Origin: Talinum fruticosum
Lineage: Eukaryota > Streptophyta > Magnoliopsida > Caryophyllales > Talinaceae
NCBI GenBank assembly: GCA_021018815.1
Contig: JAITYX010000009.1
Span: 10,294,501-10,358,500, forward strand
Length of the DNA: 64,000 nucleotides
Reading direction: 5' to 3'
Below are positions 40,188-49,817 of this stretch, piece after piece. The first letter of the stretch is position 1; the number at the start of each line of letters is the position of its first letter. The notes below the pieces were generated by a model. It had not been told where the DNA came from and did not search any database. It was given only the letters and a program-made list of their open reading frames with translations. The translations under genes were made by a program, and so were the position numbers.

Positions 40188-40250
40188 GAGCACCGGTCCG
40201 AGGGCAAGCCGCGATTTCTCTTCTTTAATTTCTCGGTTCTTCAATTCAAG
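40188..40250 (+). repeat. Truncated last unit and satellite/Sirevirus junction
   Basis: The final unit follows the consensus for 63 bp up to TTCTTCAATTCAAG and is then replaced by GAATTCTAACCGTTGGAG. The latter matches GAATTCTTACCATTGGAG at 60392 in the second Sirevirus-like element. The breakpoint lies at about 40250, with AATTC/AAG microhomology. No target-site duplication or terminal repeat is visible, so this looks like illegitimate recombination rather than transposition. Confidence 0.85.
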
Positions 40251-40262
40251 GAATTCTAACCG

Positions 40263-40319
40263 TTGGAGACAGATATCGAAGAAATGTCCTTCGATATCCA
40301 TTTTGACTCAAGTCTCCAA
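40263..40319. repeat. Nested inverted repeat (hairpin) beside the satellite junction
   Basis: Inner arms ATATCGAAG (40273-40281) and CTTCGATAT (40289-40297) enclose a 7-nt loop. Outer arms TTGGAGAC (40263-40270) and GTCTCCAA (40312-40319) are also perfect. Element 2 has no such hairpin: its equivalent segment is a direct sequence, so this structure arose through a local inversion in element 1. Confidence 0.75.
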
Positions 40320-40514
40320 TGTTCACCTCGGACCGGTGTGTCTATTCTCCTTCATTTCGCTACTTTACTCTCTACTCACATACACTCTTGTATTCTCACT
40401 CTTAAGTAAACTCAGTACTCTCAAGCACTCTTAAGTTCTCAGTACTCTCTCTTATATTCAGGCTAACTCATCCTTTTCACAAAAACATCTCTTTTTTCTC
40501 AAAAATCCATAACC

Positions 40515-42135
40515 ATGCCCAAAAGAGGTTCCACCATAGATTTTCTTGGCTCTGCAACCAAGAAACCTTGAACCAAAAGTCAAGAGGGTCCTTCTAACCC
40601 CTCTAAGATCTTTGTCACCCAACACTTGACGTTGGAAAACAAATTCTTCCCCACCGCAAAATTCTCGTGGTTGAACCACATCAAAACTACAGGGGTATAT
40701 TATTTCCTCTATTTCAACGAATTTATTTACCCAGAACTCGTCACTGAGTTCTACTCCAACCTTTCCAAATCCGAGGGATCCTCACCTCTAGAGTTTGTTA
40801 TATAGTAGTTCGTATTAATGTCTCTCTCCTCCATCGTCTATTCAAAGTTTCATCTCTTTTCCTCAATAGCAACCCCATCCCATTTAACGAGGTTGCTGAT
40901 GAATTCTTTGAAAAGTATACCAAAGAAATCCCCGAGTCACGCAAAATTTTTCTCGTGACTCGGATGAAAACTGAGGCACGTCTTCTTTGTTTCCTGTTGA
41001 TGAGAACCTTTTTCTCTCAGCATTCCAGCAAAGAGAATCCAAACTCAAAGATTATCAAGGCTTTATTTGACATTCTCGAGGGCTACGACGTAGACCGCTT
41101 CTCACCAATTATCAAGCTAATGGCCTTTGTGCCGATTCGGACCAAGAAATCCCCACCTTTTCCTTTTAGATCCCTCCTCACCTTTATTTCCAAACAATTT
41201 AAGGTCCTGCTCCCCTCGGACCCTAACGTAGTATACGAGGCTGCCATAGTAGTTGGCAAAAAGAGTTTCTAGGCTATGGATACTAAGAAACCCAACCGGG
41301 TGTCTAGGTCCTCGGCTCGGAACTAAGGCAACCCTCTCCTCCACCTCGGACTCGGACTCCACTCTTACTCCCTCGTCCATCGGTGGTGCTTCCACCTCAG
41401 GTGCTTCTCATGTTCTCACTTCCGCTTTGTCTACCACGATGATAGACAAGCTCTCCTCCGTGTCCACGAAATCAAGGACACTCTCCGTTCATTCAAGACT
41501 CGACCTTCGATCTATGATCATTAACAAAAAAACAGCCTAATCTCAAATTCGGGAGCGAGTAAGATGTACTTCTCGAACCGAAGACTTTGGTTAAGGAGCA
41601 TCGGGAGATGATCGGATGATCGAGCTCCTAAGAGAAAGGCGCTCTTAAAGCAGCTCGGAAACATACGAAGAGTCCTCGAGCCTCGCCAAATCTCCTTCGG
41701 AGAGGTAGTCGAAGAAGAAGAAGAGGAGGTTGCGGCTGAAACGAGCTCCTTCTAAGGAGATGGAGGAAAGCGAGAAGGAAGAAGAAGAGAAAGAGGAAGA
41801 AGGAGGTGAAAAGGAAGAAGCTAAGGGACAAGGTGCTCCTGCTCCTCAACTGGAACCGATTAGCTCGGACAGTAGTCTAAGTAAGTCGGAAGACCTCGCT
41901 GACGCTGGTCGGTCGACAATGAGTCAAGACAGAGGAAGCACCACCCTCAGTGGAATTTCAAGAGGATGAACCTCTGGATGACATTGTTCCGGGTTAGCCA
42001 CTCGGAGCTGAGCCCGTTCTAGAGATCCTGGTGCTGCCCCCACCCGGATCTTCAACGTCTTCACGTTCATATCGGTGAAGGCGCACGACACGTTCATCCG
42101 CTTCAACTCGGATCGCACCCACTCCACCGTCTTAA
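40515..42135 (+). pseudogene. Broken env-like / extra ORF of Sirevirus-like element 1
   Basis: Lies between pol (lost here) and the 3' LTR, the position of the env-like ORF described for many dicot Sireviruses. The start ATG at 40515 opens MPKRGS..DFLGSATKKP, matching the start of the element 2 copy at 60747. Homology continues through stretches reading SKIFVTQHLTLENKFFPTAK, then KENPNSK (about 41030) and PPFPFRSLLTFISKQFKVLLP (about 41150-41210), and ends in a Glu/Lys-rich low-complexity tail (41730-41830). In-frame stops, including TGA after ATKKP and a doublet near 40803, plus frameshifts break it. The short EFYSNL..SEG segment recalls the 'putative plant transposon protein' family; that resemblance is tentative. 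Function is unknown; no signal peptide or fusion-type motif can be claimed. Confidence 0.65.
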
Positions 42136-42205
42136 TTTTTTTTTTGTCCAAACAAACAAGTTGTATCTAGTTGATACATTCTTCCCCATTTTGTTGCTTG
42201 AAAGC

Positions 42206-42223
42206 CAAGGGGAGAATAATTAG
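42206..42223 (+). other. PPT-like purine motif upstream of the LTR (element 1)
   Basis: CAAGGGGAGAATAATTAG lies about 400 bp before the LTR and is identical to 62477-62494 in element 2, although the flanking sequence has diverged. Repeated polypurine-tract-like motifs in the 3' untranslated region are a described hallmark of Sireviruses. Confidence 0.6.
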
Positions 42224-42614
42224 AAATTTTGTTGTCTTGTTTAGGAGGAGTTTCCTCACCCTTTCTTGTGTATATATTTTTCGTGTTTTTGTATATATGA
42301 ATGAAGTTTACTGTTTCGTGCTTATTAACTTCGAGTATTACTTCTTTCGAGTTTTAAATTTCTCATTTAATTTTTCTCGATATATTAGCTCATTTATTTA
42401 TCTTTGCTTTGATATAACTACTCACAATTCTTCGTCAAACGAGCTATCTACGTAAATATTCTAAGCACGAATCACTTCATTTATTATTCTATTTCTCTGC
42501 GAATTTTTATTTTAAGCTCGATATATTCTTTGGCAAACAAGTAAGAATGAAAACTTTTGATTATTTCACTAACAAAGTTTCTATCCGAGTATGGAATGCC
42601 TTTCATAAAAAATG

Positions 42615-42621
42615 GGGAGAT
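42615..42621 (+). other. Polypurine tract adjoining the element 1 LTR
   Basis: GGGGAGAT directly precedes the LTR start. This is the expected priming site for plus-strand DNA synthesis. The element 2 equivalent is AAAAGGGGAGAT at 62865-62876. Confidence 0.65.
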
Positions 42622-44095
42622 TGAAGACTCGGACTTTGAATTTATATCATTCCGAGTACTATCAAGGACTCGGTACAAACCTCATCCCTCCTAGGTTTTG
42701 ATTACAAGTCATTCGATCGTTATAGAAACTATCGCATACGTTATCATTCGATTCTAACCGACTTAGAAATCACATTCTTGTTCATCAACTCACACCGATA
42801 CTTCGAGTTACTCGGACACCACGTAGATTTATCGTATGTTCGAACAATCTCTCTAACACTTTTAATCTAAGTTTTCACTTCATATTCTAAGTTAAAGTGA
42901 ATTATAACGTTAATTCAACTTTCTAAGTCAGCATGTTTGTTTGAAATGTATTTGTCTAGATCACGTACTCGTACTCCGATATTCTCTTTATAACTTGATC
43001 TTTCTTAAGATCGACTCGGATGGAATTTGAGTGTAATGAACATTAGACTCGGAAAATTCCACTCTTCTAGGTCCGAGATAATTATGCACTTAATTATCTT
43101 AATTAAATTATTATCTGTGCATAATCTTGGACCAAAGTATTTTATACTTTGAGAACCAAAATTTGTTTACTTTTGTAGGTTATCTCACTTTTGAAATACA
43201 AAAGTAATCGGCTTCAAGTTGTCAATCACCAGCGAGACAAGGCTTTTCTACTTCTAAATAAGGCCCGGACGCTGTGTTAGGGTTGTCTGTTTCCAAAGCT
43301 GGAAATCTTCAACGCCTAAGCTCAACGGTGGTTTCCTCCCTACTTTTCAAACACCACCGGTGGATTGGGACATCCTAAGGAGTCAAGAGCGAGTTGCACA
43401 ACATTCACATCTCAATGGATCTTTTTGAACGACTCATAAGAACCGTTACAACGGTCACAAAGGACTTCTATTCGGAGGATAGGCACAACGGCTAATCTGC
43501 TTGGTCATATATAAATAGAAGCCAACTCTCAAGACTTGAAGAATGCTTGGATTTATTGTCAATACACATTACTTAAGCGAAAGTTTTTGTATTTATACTC
43601 AATCTTCTACTTACAACTCACGACTTGTAATTCATACTTTTTGAGTTGTAAAGTCTTGTAATTAGTCACATGCTCTTTCTTACTTTCCGAGTAAGGTCCC
43701 TTGATCGAGCTGTAAGGGTTAACTCAGCTCGGTTGTCCCTAGCTGTAAAGGTTACCTCGGTTAGGAAGTACCGGATCGGATAAAAGAACTTTTGAGTCTA
43801 CGAAAACGTTGTAAGGAATTGTTTAAGGGAGCAATTCGGTTGAGTCGAGTGTGTTGTACTTTGTGGATTCAAAATACTGGATTTAACTTGGTGTTGGGAC
43901 TAGCACTAGCCGTGGTTTTCCGCCCAGGGAGGGTTTCCACGTAAATGCGAGTTCACACTTTTCCGAGTTTAATCTAGATTAAGATTGTCTTGTTTACTCT
44001 TTTCAAGCTTTAATCTTGCAAGTTTGTTAAAATTTCCTAATCACCCTATTCAACCCCCTCTAGGGTGACTAAGACTCTCCAAGAGCAAACCTTCA
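42622..44095 (+). repeat. 3' LTR of Sirevirus-like element 1 (1474 bp)
   Basis: Starts TGAAGACTCGG just after the polypurine tract and ends ..AACCTTCA. The termini TGAAG and CTTCA are perfect inverted repeats, supporting both edges. It aligns along its first 1.07 kb with the element 2 LTR from 62877, with frequent substitutions. The 3' part contains ATTCAACCCCCTCTAGGGTG, a type of C-rich segment often seen near Sirevirus LTR ends. The sequence after it (CTCGA, 44096-44100) would be the target-site duplication, but the 5' partner is lost. Confidence 0.8.
43508..43518 (+). promoter_or_regulatory. LTR TATA box (element 1)
   Basis: TATATAAATAG, followed by AAGCCAACTCTCAAGACTTG. The latter is identical in the element 2 LTR after TATAAATAG (63822-63830). 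Conservation of this block between two diverged LTRs supports a role as the retrotransposon promoter. Confidence 0.7.
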
Positions 44096-45690
44096 CTCGA
44101 AGTCTACAAACATTCGGACCCTGCCATTTTTCTTTAGGATCGGCACCATGTTTGCTACCCACCGAGGGTAGTGGACCATTTTGATGAACCACTGCTTCTA
44201 ATCGCTTCGGACCTCTTCCTTAATGTTCGGTGCCCATTCATGTTTCATCCTTCTAAGCTTCGCTTAATCGGCTTGGCATCTTCATGGAGTGGAATTCTAT
44301 ATTCCACTATAATTGGAGCTATCCTCGGCATGTCTTCGTAGGACCATGCAAAGACATCTATGAATTCCGTATGGAGTGAAGTGAATTTCTTATGCTCTTT
44401 TGGATTCAGTTTTTTCCAATTTTGAGTTCTTGGGGTTGATCAACTGATCCTAGATTAATTGTTATTGTTTCCTCTATTATTGGTGAGCAATTTTCATGAT
44501 CTTCCATAACTTTTATTAATTCTTTAGGGATTTCTTCTTATCATTAGAGGCAAAACAATTAAAAATAAGAGAAGGAAAAGAGTAAGCGGAAAGGTTCATA
44601 TTATTGATGAGGAAATGAGTACATCAAACATAGAAATAGAAATTGGAGAATTAGAAATTGTAGAATTAGAAGATGAACAAACAGAATTGAAAATAGAAAT
44701 AATGACCCTAGTGATAGACTTAGGAATGGGATGCTCTCCTAAGATAATAGCAAATTCATGGCCATCTTCAGACATCGATCCAAGTAACATGCTTGGACCC
44801 TTCGGCATCGACGTCGGTGATGAAACCGGACGGAGCGAATTGTTGGTACGACATGGCTTGGGATAGTACCGAAACCGAATTCCCCTCTAGGCTATTCTCC
44901 TGTCCAAACAAAGCATACCAAAAATATTTGTCTCGGTGAGATTTGTCTAGTATAGTGCGAATTGTCCCTCTTCGAGGAGGTAGGGTACCTCCTTTTCTAG
45001 TATCTAGCAATCACTAAAGACCTTAAGACTAGGTACTAGAATGCCCTTCTCTTTGAGGTAGTAAGGTTCGGGAAAGCCGTAGTAGGGGAAGTCATCCCCT
45101 TCTTCTAGGAATTGCCCATTTAGGGTAGAAGGAAAGGGTTTGATAGAATAGACTGTGAATACTGCAGTCCTCCTAGTTTGAATCTCCCACTTGGCTTGGG
45201 CTATTTCCTTAGTAGTAGGTTGATAGCCTAACCCAAACTTATAGTTGTTGGTGGGTTCAAGAGGTGGAAAGATTGGGTGGTATGACCACCGCTCGTAGCT
45301 AAGCTAGGAAAATACCCTTTCTTCCTTAGCATCAAGTGGACATTAGGGTTGCCACAAGGATTGAAGTTGAGAGGTGCTTCATCCTAAAACTGCCCTTTTA
45401 TAATTATCATAGGCTTAGAGATGAATAGTTTTCTTATAGAGTTGTTGCTCTCTAATGCCTAACGTTTTGACAGATCCTCCAAGGACAATCGTTTCAGCGA
45501 TTCATTATCTACTAAGGTTGGAGGGATGAACTTGGAAATTAATTGTTGTAAGATTGTATTTCTAGTAGCCAATGAATTTTGTCAATGCTTTTTGCTTGTC
45601 TTATGATTTGGAAATTGGACAGTACCTACTAATAGGGTGTGCTCAAAGTTAGCACTCCGCTTGCCATTTACGGTGATGACAACCCATCTG
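44096..45690 (-). pseudogene. Ty3/gypsy pol remnant: pre-RT region and start of reverse transcriptase
   Basis: Read on the minus strand from 45690 downward. Near 45260-45200 is FGLGYQPTTKEIAQ, a G-patch-like motif typical of the linker before RT in plant Ty3/gypsy elements. At about 44360-44310 comes DVFAWSYEDMPRIAP, then PLHEDAKPIKRSL, and at about 44235-44110 HEWAPNIKEEV followed by MVHYPRWVANMVPILKKNG and ending VRMFVDF. These match the RT N-terminal region (usual forms: DVFAWSYxDMPG, VPVPKKDGKVRMCVD). There are several stops (for example the one replacing a residue after EEVRSD) and at least one frameshift. Homology stops exactly at the element 1 LTR edge (44095), so the catalytic part of RT would have been on the far side of that insertion and is gone. 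Confidence 0.75.
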
Positions 45691-45794
45691 TCATGCCATG
45701 TTCCGTTAATAATGAATTTTGACAATGGTTTTTGAAATCTTTATGATTTAATGTATGTACTATCAAGTTTTAGTTAATAATGATTTCAACTAAT

Positions 45795-45857
45795 ATCATC
45801 ATTATATGATTCAAATAACAAGAGACACAAGTAAAATCATCATTATATGATTCAAAT
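45795..45857 (+). repeat. 41-bp tandem duplication
   Basis: ATCATCATTATATGATTCAA(AT) occurs at 45795-45816 and again, identical over 22 bp, at 45836-45857. It lies in the AT-rich non-coding stretch (45691-46300) upstream of the gypsy pol remnant, where nothing else was recognised. Confidence 0.8.
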
Positions 45858-45899
45858 TACATAGTAAAGATGCTTACAAGGAAAAGCATTGTATACGAA

Positions 45900-46911
45900 A
45901 TAAAAAGGACCACACAATACAGTTGCTCCTTATCGCACTCTAACAAGACTGGTCAAGGGGTGGTCCATATGCATCTTCAATGCATTTCACGTGTGGAAGA
46001 GGCATACTATGTCATTCTTATTAGTAAACTCCCTTGAACTTGGAAACTTCGTACGGATTAAGTCTCAAGCTCCTCCATTCAAGGTCATCATCTTCATACC
46101 ATCCACTCATGTTTCTACTCCCTAGGTTCCCTTTTTCACGATGAACCTCTCTTGTTCTTAATTTTCTCTTCTCCTCATGCTCTTACAACTCTAAGCCTAC
46201 ACTTCTCACACTTGTTATCCCAATTTTAGTGACCATTTTCTTTTTCTTCCATTATCTCCACAAGCTTAAGCCATCCAAAGCCGAGCGAAAAAATCGAGCG
46301 ATTAAATTAGAAGACTGAATCGGATAGAATAGGATAAACAGGATAAAATTTGGTCGACGACACCTAACACCTGGGCATGCCTAGGGTTTCGTGCCCTAGC
46401 GTGCTTGAAGAGGGAGTCTACAAGCCAAAAATACGGCGTTCCACTTAAAATATCCTGGGTAGGGGCGCCGACCGGGGTGTTGTTTTGATTTGAGAAGCTC
46501 CTAGAGTGGACTATGTTGGAGCTTAAACGTAGCATTTTGATGCTCGTGATCATGAAATGCAACATTTTAACATTGTTTTACGGTCTTCGACTCCGTGTCC
46601 GATTAGACAAAAGTAAAATGCGGAATTCTAAGCCTGGAATTTCCTGGTATACGAGCAATGGACTTCGTTGTCTCTGGAGGCTTGGCCCGGACTTGGACCG
46701 TCCGAAAGAAAAGGGGATTTTTGGATCGATATATAGCAAAAGGCTATTTATTTAGTGTTGGGGTTCTTTGTAGTTTATTGGCTTCGTCACACTAAGCGAA
46801 CTTAGTCCATGATCCAAATTCTCAAACAGGACTCGGGATTTCATAATCGGGTGGACAATATAAAATACTAAATTAAAGGAGATAAGGGACAAAACTTTTT
46901 AGGTGTCTACA
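45900..46911 (-). repeat. Probable Ty3/gypsy LTR (one edge at 46911; other edge uncertain)
   Basis: On the minus strand the sequence from 46911 reads TGTAGACACCTAAAAAG, preceded by the purine run CAAAGTGGGGGCTCT (46916-46931 region). This is the arrangement of a polypurine tract followed by a TG-initiated LTR, of a form I associate with Tat-lineage gypsy elements. Inside, AAATAAATAGCC (about 46744-46755, minus) is a TATA-like motif, and the 46350-46480 region is GC-richer. I could not place the other LTR end, so the lower coordinate is only a guess. The small frames here show no recognisable protein. Confidence 0.4.
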
Positions 46912-46931
46912 CTTAGAGCCCCCACTTTGAT

Positions 46932-47410
46932 CGAGTTTGTAAGACAAAGGGTCAAAGTAGACACTAAAGGATACTTACCTCGATCTTGTGTAGTGATTTT
47001 AATATTAATTGTTGTGTAGTATCCGGAATTGGTTGTTGTCGAACCTAAACTCCAAGATAGGGGCATGGACTTGATTGTGATGCATGCGTTCGAAGTCCTG
47101 TAAGATGGTCCTAAGCTTGGCTTTATTAGAGCCTAAAGCTTGGCATATTTCGATGTTGAAACTTCGATTATTTCGATCCGAAGCTTAGCTTGATAATATG
47201 TTGTACTAACATGCTTGTTAGTAGATAATCAAATTGACGGGAATGGCGTCCTCATAATGAATGGAATCCAAATGACCTCTTAGTGGAGGCTGAAAATCAT
47301 GTTTCTTCGCTTGCCATTGCTCTTTCGGTAAGCTAGTGGGCTAAAATTTTTTCCTTTGCTCATTTAGAGTAGTTCTTCTACTAAAAATCTTGTTGGATTT
47401 TTGTCTTGTA
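46932..47410. other. Spacer with no recognised gene
   Basis: Mixed sequence between the probable gypsy LTR edge and the first recognisable PMD exon. If the gypsy reading is right, this is 3' untranslated sequence of the minus-strand element and the 5' part of the antisense gene. The MSRKH-type first exon of the other PMD copy was not found here. Confidence 0.4.
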
Positions 47411-49817
47411 GAAGGGCTCAATTCGAGTAGTGGAGCCATACCTAAATTTATGGAGACATGCGGAAAGATGTATGATCCTCTTGAAGATGTCATTAACAAT
47501 GTTGGGTTTGGCTCTCTCTTCCATGCTTTAAACCATCTTTGTGATAAAAGAGAACGGGATCCCATTAGGGCAATTAGTGAGTGCTTTTAGGATACCGCTA
47601 ACACTTTCCAGACTTCCTTCGGGAAATGACCATAACTCTTTTTGATTTTATTGTTTTGTTTAGTTTGGGCTTTTCGGGGAGCCTCTAGCTTATGACCGAA
47701 ATTTGTACGAAGATCATAGTTACCTTTGTTACCTCTTTGGTCCTGTGGCTAGTAGGATCCCTCATGGAAATTTTTTCAAGCATACCCTTCTTTTCGAGGC
47801 TTTTGAGGATGTTAGATTTTTTGCCTCGAAAGGTCCAAATCGTGCTTGCTCTTTTGTTGAGCACGGTTCTCTTTTCCGACCAAGCCATTAAGGTTTATGT
47901 TCACTATTTAGCGAACTTAGAAGATCTTGACAAAATAAAGGAGCTTAATTGGGGTCCTCCTGTGTATACTTGCTCGATAAGGGGTTTCAGTGTCGGTGTG
48001 CGACACACAAAATCCGAAAAAGATTTTACCAACTATCTTCCCTTGTGCGACTTGTGTAACATCATTGAGCTATGCTCTAATTTTTCATGAGATGTTTCTA
48101 TCTTGTGAGGATAAGAAATCTTACTTGACTTGCAAAATGTAACCGTGGTTGTATGAATATTTTCCACATCTTTTTCCGGCTAACCAATCATCCAACGTTT
48201 CGCCACCATACCATGGGCTAAAATCTATCTCTCGAAGGTCTAAGATCCATGATATAGGCTTCTTGAGATACGCTCTCAATCGTGTGAGTTCGGTATGTTG
48301 ATTTTGGACTCAAAATTAACCTAAAAAATGTGCCTGAGAAAAATTTACTTCACTATCTTGCTAGCTACCACTGCCCACTACCTATGGTGGAGTAGTGGGA
48401 CCTTGTGGGCCTTGTTGTGGCTGGCTACAACCTTGGTTATGCATGGTTTATGCCCATTTTCTTGTTATTCTCCACTTTTGTTTGCTTGTGTCCTATGAAT
48501 TCTGTATGTGCAAGCTAATTTCCATTCTTGGGCCTAACTTCAACTCCGTCCATTTGTAACTACAACATGGGAGTTAAGTGAAAGGAGGATTTTGTTTGAG
48601 GGTCCTTTTGGGTTTTGTTGGTACCTTGGTGAAAGAGTTGCAACACAAATCCGAGTTAACACATGGTCTCCGTTTGTTCCTTTGGATCCACCACTAACCA
48701 TGTCCTACTCTCACTCTCTTTCCCAACAAGAGAAAGTTGAGGCTACCATTGGGTATCCCTATACCTCGTTCTTGAATTTACACACATCTTATGCTCATCA
48801 TGCAGGGTGGTAAGTTCCTACTTCTTCCTCTCCTTTGCATAGTTGAATTTCTTGTATGAAAATTAACTTCATCTTTTGTAGCTTACTCTGGTGGACATCC
48901 ACATTCCAAGCCTTGACGTAGACGTTACTCAACCTTAGGAATCTCCTTGTTATGTGAGGATTCTTGAAATCCCCGAGGAAGAATGTGTTGGGCATCCTTT
49001 CCCCAGAAATTAACGACGGGTAAGAGTTTTATACTCTTTACTATTAGTTGTATGCTAAAAGAATTTTTGGTGATACCATTAAATAAATTTTGTAGTACAA
49101 CTGGGAGCAGTCTCGGACTATGTCCATCAACATTCAATCTACCCTTAGAGGAATTTGAGATTTCCTCATTGGGAGAATTTTCCCAACCTTTCGGGTAAGT
49201 CCTTAGTTAGTGGAGTGCTCACTTTATCGCCTTTATTAGATGTGATAATTGTGCCTTTATTTTTGTAGAGACGGCAGTGTAGAGCGTCTTTATTGGGAGG
49301 CTTCCTTGGTGGATCGGAAGCACGGGTTCATCAACCTGGCAAACAAGCACCTTCTAGTGGTTCATCTAGGGCGGGAACTTCTACGCATTCATCACAACGT
49401 TCAAATCGTCGGAGTACGTCCGAAGTGGGGTCTAGTACCTCCGGGCCTAGTGCTTTTGGTGCAGGGCCCAACTTTTCCGAGAAAGTCCGGATATCTTACC
49501 TCTTCAAGCATTCGATCGTCATATAAATCCTCTTCATTTCCCTAGAGCTTCTTATAGTGGACTCGTCCGATGGAGTATCTCATTCTAGGGACCATGAAAC
49601 AAGCTCTTATCAAGGTGGTCGAGACGGCCGGTTTTCCAAATCTGTCTTGGATGACTTCGGGAATTACATCTTCGATGACGTTTCGATGGCGATGATTAGT
49701 GGATCCCTTGTAGGGTGTTGTTGTTGTTTAATATTTATTATTTTGTACCGTTGTGACTCTTATGCAATGAGATCAAATGCAAAAAGACTCAATTCTAAAA
49801 ATGCATTCTTTATTTAA
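47411..49817 (+). pseudogene. Plant mobile domain (PMD) gene, decayed, multi-exon (copy 1)
   Basis: The exon after a TGTAG acceptor at 47406-47410 encodes SSGAIPKFMETCGKM and NNVGFGSLFHALNHLC, then AISECF-stop-DTANTFQTSFG. This matches the PMD core motif (usual form FWDTxxTFHLPFGEMT). Further on: KVYVHYLANLEDL and ELNWGPPVYTCSIRG (about 47890-47990), WLYEYFPHLFPANQSS (about 48143-48190), FGFCWYLGERVATQ (48604-48645) and a Ser-rich C-terminal region (49290-49520). Three introns with GTAAG donors and TTGTAG acceptors are visible at 48810-48881, 49020-49095 and 49195-49268 (72-76 bp). A TAG at 47588 replaces the conserved Trp, and there are several frameshifts. PMD genes occur in MULEs and as extra, often antisense ORFs in some Ty3/gypsy elements; here the gene is antisense to the adjacent gypsy remnant. 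Confidence 0.7.

Larger units (their letters stand above)
1..40250 (+). repeat. Head-to-tail satellite array, about 795-bp unit, 52 units plus a stub
   Basis: Unit starts (first base of the GAGCACCGG-like block): 1, 761, 1558, 2358, 3117, 3905, 4701, 5492, 6271, 7064, 7474, 8271, 9067, 9855, 10648, 11443, 12241, 13036, 13824, 14621, 15413, 16110, 16932, 17698, 18107, 18903, 19726, 20523, 21279, 22070, 22867, 23661, 24459, 25255, 26005, 26800, 27587, 28384, 29170, 29942, 30730, 31527, 32323, 33115, 33845, 34626, 35421, 36223, 37018, 37803, 38590, 39390, 40188. Most units are 785-800 bp; exceptions are listed separately. All units lie in the same orientation with no foreign insertion. Neighbouring units differ by many substitutions and small indels, so the array is not freshly homogenised. 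It continues past the left edge, so its full length is unknown. No family name is recognised. Open frames inside it are rich in S, L, P and T, shift register between units, and are read here as non-coding. Confidence 0.97.
40251..44095 (+). mobile_element. 3' portion of a Sirevirus-like Ty1/copia retrotransposon (element 1)
   Basis: Contains, in order, a leader, a decayed ORF between pol and the LTR, polypurine tracts and a complete 3' LTR. Every part has a counterpart in the same order in element 2 (60392-64000), where it follows a copia-type pol, which identifies the family. Everything 5' of the leader is absent and replaced by the satellite array. The LTR end falls inside the reverse transcriptase region of a minus-strand Ty3/gypsy remnant, so element 1 was inserted into that older element. 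Confidence 0.8.

Noticed and set aside
1..40250. Many 60-190-codon open frames in the array, mostly plus strand, S/L/P/T-rich.
   Set aside because: They come from CT-rich sequence with few stops, shift frame between units with indels, begin at different ATGs and match no known domain.
1..40250. A tandem gene family (for example duplicated ribosomal protein gene promoters) instead of a satellite.
   Set aside because: Telobox and CT-rich leader fit such promoters, but no coding exon follows in any unit.
1..40250. Centromeric satellite.
   Set aside because: Array form alone does not show this; no centromere-specific retroelement or other marker is visible.
1..40250. CRISPR array or interstitial telomere.
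   Set aside because: Units are hundreds of bases with no short repeat/spacer pattern, and telobox motifs occur singly rather than as tandem TTTAGGG repeats.
41730..41830. Glu/Lys-rich frame as an independent acidic protein.
   Set aside because: It is the low-complexity tail of the env-like ORF, with a counterpart at 61940-62080.
44096..44200. A tRNA-Met primer-binding site (TGGTATCAGAGC) after the element 1 LTR, which would make it a 5' LTR.
   Set aside because: The motif is absent and the polypurine tract precedes the LTR, so it is a 3' LTR.
46302..46565. 87-codon minus-strand frame.
   Set aside because: No recognisable domain; it lies in the probable gypsy LTR and is best explained as chance.
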